Assembly: GCA_905372135.1 (NCBI GenBank) | Contig: CAJPNS010000002.1 | Location: 1 to 44,389, forward strand | Length of the DNA: 44,389 nucleotides | Reading direction: 5' to 3' | From: Porphyromonadaceae bacterium | GTDB taxonomy: Bacteria; Bacteroidota; Bacteroidia; Bacteroidales; Paludibacteraceae | Program-made: the position numbers and the translations under genes | The notes under the pieces: model-generated | Seen by the model: the letters and a program-made list of their open reading frames with translations, nothing else | Told to the model about the DNA's origin: nothing | Databases searched by the model: none | Shown: positions 6,666-15,227 of the stretch, one piece after another | How positions within the stretch are numbered: the first letter of the stretch is position 1 | Layout of the letters: the number at the start of each line of letters is the position of its first letter

Positions 6666-8657
6666 TTACCGCACGACACACTCCACACGTCGATTGAGTT
6701 GCCTGCCCTCTTCGGTATCGTTCGAGGCGACGGGGGCAGACATCCCGAGCCCTTTTGCTACGAGACGCGAAGGGTCGATACCCTTTGCTACGAGTGCCTT
6801 CTTCACCGACAGGGCACGGTTTTCGCTGAGAACTCGATTTCGCTTCTCGCTACCGATGTTGTCGGTATGCCCGACGATTTCTATCGCTACGCTGGGGTTG
6901 TCTTTGAGGAACGATACGAGACGGTCTATCTCGTTGTCGGACTTGGGGTCGAGCTCGAATGAGTCGAACGCAAAGAAAATATTATCGAGCACCACGCTTT
7001 TACCTCTCTCTATCTTGGAAAGAAAGACGTATAGAGTGTCTTTGGTCTTATCTATCTTCGATGAGTAAAAGACATAACCCGGTTTACGGACATTAAGTCC
7101 GTATTCTCCCGAATCGGGTAAGATAAGAGTAAATTCACCTGTCTTACGGTCTGAGTGAGATAAAAAAAGCGGTTTTTTACGCAGATAATCGAATATCTCT
7201 ACAGTAGCGAACGTCCCTACACGTGTAGATTTATTCCCTACATATTGCTTTTCGCTCCCTACAGGTGTAGATTTATCTCCTACAGATGTAGATTTGTTTC
7301 CTACACGTTGTTTTTCGCTTCCTACAAGTGTAGATTCTATTTCTACACGTCCCTTGATACATACTACACTTGAAGGACGAGCCTCTTCATACAGACTAAA
7401 CTCATACACATCTATCCCACGCTCTTTTTCGTCTGTGTTAAGCAGCGAAATATATCCCTTATCTCCTGCTCCGTTAAGAGTGAATCCATAGCAATCCGTA
7501 TTTTTATTTATGGGATATCCCATATTCTTTGCCTTCGACCATTTACCGTCTTCGCCGCGTCGGCTGACGAATATATCAGAACCGCCGAAATTCAAATGAC
7601 CTTTCGACAAGAAGTATAGAGTACGATTATCGGCGTGTATATAAGGCGCATAGTCGTCTTGAGGCGAATTGACGGCTTGTCCGAGATTCTCAGGATTCGA
7701 GAAACGTAGCTTACCGTCCGACAACTGTTCGACACGACAATGCCACAGATCACGCCCGCCATACGTTGGCGGGCGATTCGATGTGAAAAATAGTTCGTCG
7801 CCCGACGACGAGAGAGAAGGATTGCTCTCCCAGTATGAAGTGTTGAGCGACTTGCCCGCATTGATAGGCTTGCTCCATACGCCGTCGGTACAGATAGAGT
7901 AATATATATCGCAGCTGCCGAACCCTTCGGGCATGTTGCATGCCACGAAAAACATATAACGACCGTCGGCAGATATCGTCTGAGAGCCTTCGTTGAATGT
8001 CGGGCTATTCAGTTCCTTTATCGGTACGAACGCTGTCCACCTACCGCCGTCTTTTTTACTCCAGTATAGGTCTTCGTTCGATGCATTACCCATCGACGAC
8101 ATCGTTACCGACAGTATCTTGTCGTCTGCCGTTACCGATGGGAAGTATTCGTCTTTCTTCGTATTTGCATAGACGAGGTTTTGGGGCGAGAAAGCGACGG
8201 GATGCTCTATCATATCCATTATCTGTTTGTACTCGTCGAGAATCGTCTGCCTGCCTTTGCAAGTATCGCTCAACTGCCTCAGATAGGTCTGAGCCTCGCC
8301 GTATCGCCCCATATTTTTGAGTATATCGGCAAGCTTCTTAAGTGTTTCATCCTTGCGGTGAGCGTTATTCTTAATGGCGAGTTCGAGTATTTCGATAGAC
8401 TTCTCCTTATCGCTGTTGTTAGCGTCGGCTATCGCCCAATAAGGCTCTACAAACATCTTATCGGCATCGATAGCTTTTTTCATCTTACTGCAAAATTCGT
8501 CTACCGACATCCTATACTTGTCTTCTATAGCTTTTGTGTAGATGGTCTTTGCTTTTTTGTTGGCTGTCGAAAGTATTTGCTTCTGCCCATAACTATGGGT
8601 ATTGTATGCGAGGAGTAAAATTACGGCTACCAGCGATGTTCTAATAATGATATTCAT
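6666..8657 (-). CDS. porE: PorE-like T9SS-associated protein (TPR, PD40 propeller, CRD, OmpA C-terminal domain)
   Basis: The 663-residue protein has the domain order described for Porphyromonas PorE. An N-terminal signal (residues 1-25, no lipobox Cys) precedes a TPR-like helical region (about 35-150). A PD40/WD40-like beta-propeller follows (about 155-430; repeated blades such as YFPSVTADD, SQTISADGRYMFF, SNPSLSSSGDELFFTSNR, YAPYIHADNRTLYFLSKG). Next is a carboxypeptidase-regulatory-like domain (about 435-540), then an OmpA peptidoglycan-binding domain (about 548-663) with GHTDNIGSEKRNRVLSENRA. In P. gingivalis PorE is thought to anchor the T9SS to peptidoglycan. The CRD carries an unusual array of seven-residue repeats (about 440-482). 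PD40/OmpA proteins of unrelated function exist, so the gene name is an inference from architecture and length. Confidence 0.75.
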   Translation of the reverse strand: MNIIIRTSLVAVILLLAYNTHSYGQKQILSTANKKAKTIYTKAIEDKYRMSVDEFCSKMKKAIDADKMFVEPYWAIADANNSDKEKSIEILELAIKNNAHRKDETLKKLADILKNMGRYGEAQTYLRQLSDTCKGRQTILDEYKQIMDMIEHPVAFSPQNLVYANTKKDEYFPSVTADDKILSVTMSSMGNASNEDLYWSKKDGGRWTAFVPIKELNSPTFNEGSQTISADGRYMFFVACNMPEGFGSCDIYYSICTDGVWSKPINAGKSLNTSYWESNPSLSSSGDELFFTSNRPPTYGGRDLWHCRVEQLSDGKLRFSNPENLGQAVNSPQDDYAPYIHADNRTLYFLSKGHLNFGGSDIFVSRRGEDGKWSKAKNMGYPINKNTDCYGFTLNGAGDKGYISLLNTDEKERGIDVYEFSLYEEARPSSVVCIKGRVEIESTLVGSEKQRVGNKSTSVGDKSTPVGSEKQYVGNKSTRVGTFATVEIFDYLRKKPLFLSHSDRKTGEFTLILPDSGEYGLNVRKPGYVFYSSKIDKTKDTLYVFLSKIERGKSVVLDNIFFAFDSFELDPKSDNEIDRLVSFLKDNPSVAIEIVGHTDNIGSEKRNRVLSENRALSVKKALVAKGIDPSRLVAKGLGMSAPVASNDTEEGRQLNRRVECVVR
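7217..7363 (-). repeat. 21-bp coding tandem repeat (seven registers) carrying CTACAnnTGTAG palindromes
   Basis: CTACA recurs at 7217, 7238, 7259, 7280, 7301, 7322 and 7343, an exact 21-bp period. Four copies (7217-7228, 7259-7270, 7280-7291, 7322-7333) contain a 12-bp inverted repeat CTACAnnTGTAG; the first, CTACACGTGTAG, is a perfect palindrome. On the minus strand the array encodes heptapeptides beginning VG, with two core types (SEKQ, and NKST or DKST). Confidence 0.9.
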
Positions 8658-8683
8658 AACATATTACTATTTTGTTCCAACGG

Positions 8684-8691
8684 CAAAGGTA
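8684..8691 (-). promoter_or_regulatory. -7 box (TACCTTTG) for the porE-like gene
   Basis: TAnnTTTG match 27 bp upstream of the ATG at 8657. Confidence 0.6.
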
Positions 8692-8782
8692 CATATTTAT
8701 CGTATAGTTTTTGCTGACGATTTGCTTTTACTGTTGTTGGTTATGATGCTTTTTTGAATAATTTTTTCTGTTATTATCGAAC

Positions 8783-8819
8783 AAAAAAGAGGAGAATGTC
8801 TGCCTCGACATTTCTCCTC
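8783..8819 (-). terminator. Terminator of the TonB receptor/DUF4625 operon
   Basis: GAGGAGAATGTC (8789-8800) pairs with GACATTTCTCCTC (8807-8819) with one bulged base. Read on the minus strand, the stem ends in a run of T (8783-8788). It lies just after the DUF4625 stop codon. Confidence 0.8.
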
Positions 8820-8845
8820 TCATCGTAGTAATAATTTACAACTAT

Positions 8846-9373
8846 TCAATGCTCATGCTCATGGTCGTGTTCCTTTGCCGAATACGATATTTTTATATTC
8901 CGAGCAACGAATGTTTCGTTACGCGCTTTGTCCGAACAAGTTACCATAAAGTGATAATTGCCCTCTTTGAGCGGCTTACCGTTGACTGTGGTGGGTATCA
9001 CAATCTTGTGGTGATGGATAGTAACATTGCGTTTACCCTCGATACTCTGCTCTCCGGCAGCGATAAATTCGCTTTCGAGCCACGTCTTCTCGAATGCAAT
9101 CGAATCGCCGGCAGCAAATTGAGGAGCAGCTTGCTCATGTGTGTGTCCGTCGAAAGCGGGGTGGATATTTACCTTGTAAGAGCCTAGAGCCTCGTTATCG
9201 GCAAATTCTACTTCAAAGTGTATGCCCTCCTTGTCGCTTGGCTTAATAGAATCACCGTTCTCTGGTTCGATGAGTTTGATGGTGGGTTTTTCGGTGTCTT
9301 TCTTGTTTTTCTCACAAGAAATCATTACAAATGTGCTCAGTAGCACGATACTTACTAAAAATAATTTTTTCAT
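8846..9373 (-). CDS. DUF4625 lipoprotein with histidine-rich tail
   Basis: This 175-residue protein starts with a lipoprotein signal peptide (MKKLFLVSIVLLSTFVMISC; lipobox MISC). One Ig-like domain follows (TEKPTIKLIEPENGD through the final strand), characteristic of DUF4625. Histidines cluster in three places: NIHPAFDGHTHEQ (about 70-82), TIHHHKIV (about 120) and the terminal EHDHEHEH. The gene begins 39 bp after the TonB-receptor stop on the same strand and shares its terminator, so receptor and lipoprotein form one operon. I infer a surface or periplasmic metal-binding partner of the receptor; no enzymatic motif is seen. Confidence 0.8.
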   Translation of the reverse strand: MKKLFLVSIVLLSTFVMISCEKNKKDTEKPTIKLIEPENGDSIKPSDKEGIHFEVEFADNEALGSYKVNIHPAFDGHTHEQAAPQFAAGDSIAFEKTWLESEFIAAGEQSIEGKRNVTIHHHKIVIPTTVNGKPLKEGNYHFMVTCSDKARNETFVARNIKISYSAKEHDHEHEH

Positions 9374-9412
9374 TTTTACAGAATGTTTTTTATTGATATT
9401 TTATTGAATTAT

Positions 9413-11653
9413 TTATTTACTATTGAATGGTATTCTGACGATTAACTGAATGTTACGTCCCGGTTCGGGGGCGTTCAGTTTTCGGTAAAAACTCAGATGG
9501 TTAAGATATGCCGTGTTCATTATGTTTTGTATCTGTAGGTCAGTGATGAATACGAATTTTCCTAAGCTGAAGAAAGCATTTGCCGATAAGTTGAAGAGCA
9601 TGGTAGCGGGCGTCGGCTCTTCGTTGCGGGCTATTCGGTTTTGAGCAAAGATATAGTCGGCTCGCACGGAAACCGAATAGTTGCGGCATATTCCGTTTGC
9701 GGGCGACGAGTATCCGATGTCGAGTGCCGTCTTTGCGGGAACCGAGAACGGCAACGGATATCCGTCGGTAATATTCAGATTATAAATATAATCTATGCTT
9801 GCCGAAGCACTCCAATAGGCGTTGAAAGAGTATCGAGCCGACAGCTCGCCGCCTGCAAGCCACACCTTTGCCTGACGGTAACGGTATATCTGTCCGCTGT
9901 GTGGTAAGATAGACCATTCGCCCGTAGGGTCGAGGAAGATATAGTTGGAGAAATACGAGACAAAGGGCGTTGCCGATATATTCCATTTACTTGTAGAGTA
10001 TTCGTAGCCGGCATCGAGCTGGTAGCTCTGTTCGGGCAATAGATTGGGGTTTCCTTGCTCGTGTCGGAACGCTCCGTGATGTATCCCGTTAGAAGCCAGC
10101 TCATTGGCCAGTGGGTAGCGGAAGCTTTTGCCTATATTCACCCGCCACGTTTGGTATGCCCGTCGGTATACGAGACCGACCGAACCCGATATGTCGCTGA
10201 ATGTCTTGGCTATATCTGTTGCCCGCTGAGCGTATTTTGCTACGAAATCGGCGTTGTAGCCCTGTTTTGCGAGATATTGTGCAAAAATATCGTCGTAGAA
10301 TCCTTTTGTAGTTAGCCGTGCGATGTCGTACCGTATGCCTGCCAACAAGCTTAGGTGCGAGCAAATGTTAAGTTTGTTTACCCAATAGGCGCCTGCGGCA
10401 TAACGTTTGAATTCGGGTAGCAAGAACGAATATCCTCCGACGCTGTTTTGCTGAATTTCCGAAGAGATACCGACAGAATACGTCCATTTGCTATCCTCAT
10501 TCATCAATAGGTGTGTGTTGATGGTCAGCGTATTGAGCAGAAACGAGAGTTCCAAATCGGGGTTTGTCTCCGGTAGCGGTTGGTCGCTGTAATGCGTGTG
10601 GAATTTTGATAATTCCCGTCGGTCGTTTTGCTGAACCCCGACGTCTATCATCAACTTACCCTTATCGAACGACAGAGCGGTATTGCTTATTGCTTTGAAG
10701 TGATTTACAGACGAATATGGCATCTCTATATTACGATACGAGCCATCGTCTCTGAGTCTGCTGAGGTCGGGTATGCCGTGAGAGCCCGGGAAAAATCCGT
10801 TCTTGGCATATACGTCCGACACGTATAATGTCCAAGCCAATTTATCGCTGTTGTATGTGGCAGAGATAGAGGCGTTGTGTTCACGTCCCGCAGTGTTTTT
10901 CATTCGTCGTTTCTCTATGGGCATCTGCCAGGTAAGGTATACGATGGTGTCGGCAGGGATACGGTAGTCGCCATAGTATTGTGTTGTAAATCTTGCTTTT
11001 AGAAGCCACTTGTTTTGTTTGATATTGGCAGATACCGATGTCCCCAACAGGTCGTTGTTGGATTTGCCGATTAGCGATACGTCGCCCCAGAAACCGTTAT
11101 CTTTGGGCGGAGCCGAAGGCAGTATCTCTACCACACCTCCGATAGCGTCGGAGCCATATAGCAGCGACATAGGTCCTTTGTGTATGCTGACGTTATCGAC
11201 GTCGTACTGGTCTATCTCCAAGCCGTGGTCTGCTCCCCATTGCTGACTCTGCTGGACTATACCCTTGTCTACCACAGCTACGCGGTTGAATCCCAACCCT
11301 CTGATGACAGGTTTCGAAAACCCCGTGCCGATATCCATCGACGACATTCCGGGGATTTTCGTAAGAGTCTTGGCAAAATTACCCGAATTCTTGCGTATAA
11401 AGAAATTCTTGCCGATAGTCTCCACCGTTACCGGCATAATAATATTATTATGAGATAGTTGTGTTTTGGCTTCGACTATAACCTCCGACAGTTTATCTGC
11501 AGTCTTGGAGGCGGCTATCGTATCCGACAGACGAGCCGTATCTGCGGGCAGCTGCCCTTCGGTATCAACGAAACTTCTGCCAAATACCTGTATATCAACA
11601 CAGCAAACGGCAATTGCAACGAAAACAACTATTATCTTGTTATAGCGAAACAT
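9413..11653 (-). CDS. TonB-dependent outer-membrane receptor (probable metal uptake)
   Basis: The 746-residue protein has an N-terminal signal sequence and a plug domain (about 55-170). The plug contains KTLTKIPGMSSMDIGTGFSK, IRGLGFNRVAVVDKGI, QWGADHG and GPMSLLYGSDAIGGVVE. The rest is a large beta-barrel ending in the aromatic-rich strand of outer-membrane proteins (NIQLIVRIPF). It lacks the N-terminal carboxypeptidase-like domain of SusC proteins and has no SusD neighbour, so it is not a classical glycan-uptake receptor. Its operon partner is a His-rich DUF4625 lipoprotein. Together they suggest uptake of a transition metal such as zinc, which is an inference. A TACCTTTG box precedes the ATG. 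Confidence 0.85.
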   Translation of the reverse strand: MFRYNKIIVVFVAIAVCCVDIQVFGRSFVDTEGQLPADTARLSDTIAASKTADKLSEVIVEAKTQLSHNNIIMPVTVETIGKNFFIRKNSGNFAKTLTKIPGMSSMDIGTGFSKPVIRGLGFNRVAVVDKGIVQQSQQWGADHGLEIDQYDVDNVSIHKGPMSLLYGSDAIGGVVEILPSAPPKDNGFWGDVSLIGKSNNDLLGTSVSANIKQNKWLLKARFTTQYYGDYRIPADTIVYLTWQMPIEKRRMKNTAGREHNASISATYNSDKLAWTLYVSDVYAKNGFFPGSHGIPDLSRLRDDGSYRNIEMPYSSVNHFKAISNTALSFDKGKLMIDVGVQQNDRRELSKFHTHYSDQPLPETNPDLELSFLLNTLTINTHLLMNEDSKWTYSVGISSEIQQNSVGGYSFLLPEFKRYAAGAYWVNKLNICSHLSLLAGIRYDIARLTTKGFYDDIFAQYLAKQGYNADFVAKYAQRATDIAKTFSDISGSVGLVYRRAYQTWRVNIGKSFRYPLANELASNGIHHGAFRHEQGNPNLLPEQSYQLDAGYEYSTSKWNISATPFVSYFSNYIFLDPTGEWSILPHSGQIYRYRQAKVWLAGGELSARYSFNAYWSASASIDYIYNLNITDGYPLPFSVPAKTALDIGYSSPANGICRNYSVSVRADYIFAQNRIARNEEPTPATMLFNLSANAFFSLGKFVFITDLQIQNIMNTAYLNHLSFYRKLNAPEPGRNIQLIVRIPFNSK

Positions 11654-11682
11654 CTGTTTACGACTAAATAAAATTTTCGCCG

Positions 11683-11690
11683 CAAAGGTA
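11683..11690 (-). promoter_or_regulatory. -7 box (TACCTTTG) for the TonB receptor operon
   Basis: TAnnTTTG match 30 bp upstream of the ATG at 11653. I did not find a convincing repressor operator, such as a Fur/Zur palindrome, next to it. Confidence 0.6.
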
Positions 11691-11702
11691 GTAAAAAAAT
11701 CC

Positions 11703-11810
11703 CTATACTGTCAAATTGATATAGATTTTTGACGTTATTTTTGATATATACAGCTTTCGATACTGACATACAACAAATTGTCTCCTATTGTTTTTTGACT
11801 GACAGTATAG
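11703..11810. repeat. 11-bp inverted repeat spanning the 3' end of the InsA-like gene
   Basis: CTATACTGTCA (11703-11713) is exactly complementary to TGACAGTATAG (11800-11810). The right arm lies within the last codons of the InsA-like gene, the left arm in the intergenic gap. It could be a remnant terminal repeat or a large stem; nothing shows which. Confidence 0.6.
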
Positions 11811-12186
11811 ACAATCCCTTTTGTAGGTCGATAAGTAGCAGACCATATTGTTTGTTGTGTTTTACTTCGTGGATATAATCGTCGAGTTGGTCTATATCGG
11901 TTACCTGTACGGTACGGTCGGAATGAAGTATTTTGGTCTGATCTTTAAGGTCTTTTACCCAATGGTATACAGTGCCGTAGCTTATATCCAATATTTTACC
12001 TATGGAGCGATAACTCAGTCCTTCTATATACATAGCCAGAGCCAGGCGTTTGGTTTCGTTGGATTTGACGTCCGACTTGTGGTCTACCGTATAGTTGTAT
12101 CCGCAGTCGTTGCATTTATATCTCTGTCGAGAAGATACTATGCCATTTTTTACCGACTTGTCCGATTTACATTTGATACACTTCAT
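11785..12186 (-). CDS. InsA-like zinc-ribbon/helix-turn-helix protein (IS1-type, no catalytic partner)
   Basis: This 133-residue protein begins with a zinc ribbon (C3, C6, then C25, C28: CIKC ... CNDC). A helix-turn-helix follows (RLALAMYIEGLSYRSIGKILDISYGTVYHWVK, about 46-77), the architecture of IS1 InsA and related transposase DNA-binding domains. The last 55 residues contain no DDE motif, and no InsB-like frame lies beside it. It is either an IS remnant or a domesticated stand-alone DNA-binding protein. It has a good promoter of its own, which favours an expressed gene. Confidence 0.7.
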   Translation of the reverse strand: MKCIKCKSDKSVKNGIVSSRQRYKCNDCGYNYTVDHKSDVKSNETKRLALAMYIEGLSYRSIGKILDISYGTVYHWVKDLKDQTKILHSDRTVQVTDIDQLDDYIHEVKHNKQYGLLLIDLQKGLSILSVKKQ

Positions 12187-12206
12187 ATCTGCTCCTTTTT
12201 TGTTTG

Positions 12207-12238
12207 CAAAATTACAAAATCTATTTTAGTTTGACAAA
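12207..12238 (-). promoter_or_regulatory. Full -33/-7 promoter for the InsA-like gene
   Basis: On the minus strand TTTG (12238-12235), a 20-bp spacer, then TAATTTTG (12214-12207), 20 bp before the ATG. Spacing fits the Bacteroidetes consensus. Confidence 0.65.
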
Positions 12239-12266
12239 CTTTAGCACTCTGTACAGTGATACCAAT

Positions 12267-13070
12267 TCATATCCTCCAATAAACTTTTACCGCAGTATTG
12301 TATAGGAAAGCTATAAACTTATTGTGCCTTGAAATATATTTCACCCTATTTCTGACGAACTCTCTTATATTCACGAACAAGTGCAAGGGATTGTCGCTCC
12401 AAACAGTATGTATCAGGATCATACTCTGCATAGGGAATTTACCGCTGTTTACGGCATCGATTATCTGATTGGTACTATGAAAAGAAATATTATGTCTGTT
12501 TTTTACAATATCGCGCGTGGCGTATTTATTGCTGCCATCCCAAGCATAACCGGTATCAGTAAGATAATATACCTTATCGAAGTCTACCGTTATGTAAGGT
12601 TCTCCTATGAGCCCGAAATCTTGTAGGCTATATTTTTGCCATAGTAGACGATTATCGTATTCTGAGTACGAGCTGCCGTGCATACATACGGTTTTTACAG
12701 GGTAATATGTACGGAAATAGGTCAGATTTTCCTTGAAAGACTCAATAGCTTTTTCGTAATTACCGTTGTGAATAGAGAGGTCTTCGTAATGATAACCTAT
12801 TTCGTGATTTAGTGAGACTATCCTGTTTATCACCTCTTTAACATCACTTTGCGGTACGATTCTGAAAAAATAGGTAGCCCTGATACCTCTGCTGTTTTCG
12901 ATAGTTGCCAATTTCACGGCATTTTTGGCAAGGTCGTCTACATCGTGCCTCATTATAATGAATTTATGAGGCCGTATGCCGTTGCAATATTGTTCGAATG
13001 TAATAAACTCATAGTCTGCATTTACAAGAGTATCTACGAGTTTTTCATATGTTTTTATGGTAAAGTCCAT
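12267..13070 (-). CDS. Polysaccharide deacetylase-like (NodB-fold) protein
   Basis: This 267-residue protein resembles cytoplasmic polysaccharide deacetylase-like proteins of surface-glycan clusters. The metal-site region is MRHDVDD (residues about 40-46). Further conserved segments are ATYFFRIVP, HEIGYHYEDLS (about 89-99), CMHGSSYSEYD and SFHSTNQ. There is no signal peptide, so any activity would be on a cytoplasmic sugar intermediate. It is the last gene of the polysaccharide operon, 6 bp after the DUF354 gene. Substrate is unknown. Confidence 0.75.
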   Translation of the reverse strand: MDFTIKTYEKLVDTLVNADYEFITFEQYCNGIRPHKFIIMRHDVDDLAKNAVKLATIENSRGIRATYFFRIVPQSDVKEVINRIVSLNHEIGYHYEDLSIHNGNYEKAIESFKENLTYFRTYYPVKTVCMHGSSYSEYDNRLLWQKYSLQDFGLIGEPYITVDFDKVYYLTDTGYAWDGSNKYATRDIVKNRHNISFHSTNQIIDAVNSGKFPMQSMILIHTVWSDNPLHLFVNIREFVRNRVKYISRHNKFIAFLYNTAVKVYWRI

Positions 13071-13076
13071 TGAATG

Positions 13077-14177
13077 TCATTTGAATCCGTACTGATAATC
13101 GAGGTTGGTTTTCATTATTTCTTTGCTCTTAGGATAATTCTCAATAAACCAGGCTAAAAAAGCGGTAACGTCTATCTTGTCGGCAAGCATTTTTTGTCGA
13201 CGAAGTTGGAACTCTTCTCTAAGGTTTGGCATAGCCAGCAGTTCGTTGATTTTTTCGAAAAGTCGTTCGGGCAGGTCGGTTTTGATACCGTATGTAAGTC
13301 CGTATTTGTGTTCGAGCTCTTCGAGTACACTTATCTTACCTGCAAAGTCGTTGAAACGAATCGACGGTACTCCAAGCATTGCGGCTTCTACCGCCATACT
13401 TTGGCTATCGCATACCAAAAACGAAGCAAAAGCCATTATATGATGTATAAAGTCTACCGGAGAAGCCAACTGATAAGAGCAGTAAGGCTCGCTTAGTGCT
13501 TTTTCAGACGAGATATAAACACTGTATCCCATTGCTTTAAATCTTTCTATGATACGGTCGAGAAGAGGATTGTTTATCCCTTTTATATTTTCGTCGTGAT
13601 ATGCAGTAAGCGATACAAGTCTTATAAGGATATACGGATTATTGTCTCGTAAATATGGCTTTATCAATTCTCTATTCGCAACAAAACGTTTGGGGTGTAA
13701 ATAAGCCAATTTCATATAACCTTCGTACTCCACTTTTTTACTCTGCCAGGGCGAATAGTCGCATACCCTGGGAGCAAATATTGTATCGGCAGACGGAAAC
13801 AAAAGGTATGCAAGTGCCTTTATAATTTGATAGTCGTCTTCGGCAACAGCAATAAATTTTGATTTGCATAAACGACTGATTTTAGCTAAAATAGGATCGA
13901 GACCTATAATAATATCCGGACGAAAGATTATCATTTGCCGAACATAATTGTAAAAACGAGTTGAAGCCATTTTTAAAAGCTGTATCTTCGAAGATTTATC
14001 GTAAATTTTGTGTTCGAAATTGATATATTCAAACCCCGAGTCTACGACAAGTTTTTCGAGCACGTCTTTGGTTTTTATAAGCAATCTTACCTTATGTCCA
14101 TTTTCTTGCCAGATTTTTACGGCATTTTTATAGAAATGAAACTGTGCCGGATGTCCTATTTGTATTAATATATTCAT
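13077..14177 (-). CDS. DUF354 family protein (GT-B/epimerase-like fold)
   Basis: At 366 residues it has the DUF354 hallmarks. The N-terminal MNILIQIGHPAQFHFYKN and the C-terminal nucleotide-sugar-type segment DSQSMAVEAAMLGVPSIRFND (about residues 255-275) resemble UDP-GlcNAc 2-epimerases and GT-B transferases. RPDIIIGLDP (about 89-98) is the usual interdomain stretch. Family members occur in glycan clusters, but no reaction is firmly known to me. It sits 22 bp downstream of the FemAB-like gene and 6 bp upstream of the deacetylase-like gene. Confidence 0.75.
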   Translation of the reverse strand: MNILIQIGHPAQFHFYKNAVKIWQENGHKVRLLIKTKDVLEKLVVDSGFEYINFEHKIYDKSSKIQLLKMASTRFYNYVRQMIIFRPDIIIGLDPILAKISRLCKSKFIAVAEDDYQIIKALAYLLFPSADTIFAPRVCDYSPWQSKKVEYEGYMKLAYLHPKRFVANRELIKPYLRDNNPYILIRLVSLTAYHDENIKGINNPLLDRIIERFKAMGYSVYISSEKALSEPYCSYQLASPVDFIHHIMAFASFLVCDSQSMAVEAAMLGVPSIRFNDFAGKISVLEELEHKYGLTYGIKTDLPERLFEKINELLAMPNLREEFQLRRQKMLADKIDVTAFLAWFIENYPKSKEIMKTNLDYQYGFK

Positions 14178-14199
14178 AACTTACACGAAAAACAGAATC

Positions 14200-15213
14200 T
14201 TATATTTTCAAGAAATTTATTCGCTTTATCAAATTTAGTCCTAATTTCGCTATTGCAAATAAGATAGGATTGCAAATATAAGAAAATCTGCCATAATCGA
14301 CTAAATCTCCACCGAACTTCGACTTGAATTCGCGCACTCCATATTCGTCGTTAGGCTTGCCTGCTCCCATCATATCGAAATGCGAAAATCCGTTTTTAGC
14401 AGCATATTCGATAGCCGCCCAAGTAGCTAACGTAGAAGGGGAAATATTTCGCAGTTTACGATCTGCTCCACAAACAAAAAACTCGTAAAGTAGCCTATTT
14501 TTAAGTTCCAAACAGACGCTACCTCCCGATATTTCACCATTGTATCTTATCAAGAAAAATTTACCCAACGGACTTTCTACGAGTTTTTCGAAAAATTCTT
14601 TTGGGAATAATGGACGTTTGATTTTATGTCTGTATATATCTGAAAGAATATTGTAATATTCGCCTATTTCATTTGGAGTAGGATTAGTAATTACCTCCGC
14701 TCCATTTTTGATTCCGATACGGATATTTCGACGTTTGGTCATACTTAGATTCGCAAAAGCAGTATCTGTGTCGGGCGTATTAACATGAAAATTGAGGTGC
14801 GGCTCATACTTAAATCTTACTTGCTCGAATATTCTCCGATATTTAGAATAGTCGAAGTAGTTGCGTATCTCTATGTATATGGCTTTGGATGACAGCGTCT
14901 TGATAGTGTGCTTTAATAAAATTTCCAATACCGATGGAATAATATTTTCCGAGAGCAAGACTCCTCCGTGTATAATAGCCCGCCTAGATAGCCAATTCTT
15001 TACCCCATTTCCTTCTGCTATTAAGTATCCTGATATTATGCCTTGTAACTGATTATCAACGGCAACTCCAAATACAAAAGGCTCTAAAAATGCTAACTGT
15101 TTACAAAAGTCATAATATTCAGGGGTTTGAAAAGGAGAGGCGGTATGAGATCTTTCTAGCAAATGATTCCACTGTAATCTATCGATATCGTTATTTGCAA
15201 ATATTGTTTCCAT
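14200..15213 (-). CDS. FemAB/GNAT-like N-acyltransferase (Acetyltransf_6 type)
   Basis: This 337-residue cytoplasmic protein has tandem GNAT-like folds, as in FemAB-related and BioF2-like proteins. An N-terminal SHTASPFQTPEYYDFCKQL segment is typical. The acyl-donor half includes TKRRNIRIG, then GEISGGSVCLELKNRLLYEF and the C-terminal FSHFDMMGAGKPNDEYGVREFKSKFGG (about 270-297). Such proteins transfer an acetyl or aminoacyl group to an amino-sugar or peptide. Here the context points to modification of a surface glycan. It lies 14 bp downstream of the CapK-like gene. Confidence 0.78.
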   Translation of the reverse strand: METIFANNDIDRLQWNHLLERSHTASPFQTPEYYDFCKQLAFLEPFVFGVAVDNQLQGIISGYLIAEGNGVKNWLSRRAIIHGGVLLSENIIPSVLEILLKHTIKTLSSKAIYIEIRNYFDYSKYRRIFEQVRFKYEPHLNFHVNTPDTDTAFANLSMTKRRNIRIGIKNGAEVITNPTPNEIGEYYNILSDIYRHKIKRPLFPKEFFEKLVESPLGKFFLIRYNGEISGGSVCLELKNRLLYEFFVCGADRKLRNISPSTLATWAAIEYAAKNGFSHFDMMGAGKPNDEYGVREFKSKFGGDLVDYGRFSYICNPILFAIAKLGLNLIKRINFLKI

Positions 15214-15227
15214 CTACTTTTATTTTA

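Noticed and set aside
7217..7363. The CTACAnnTGTAG palindromes as operator sites
   Set aside because: They lie deep inside a coding region in exact codon register, far from any promoter.
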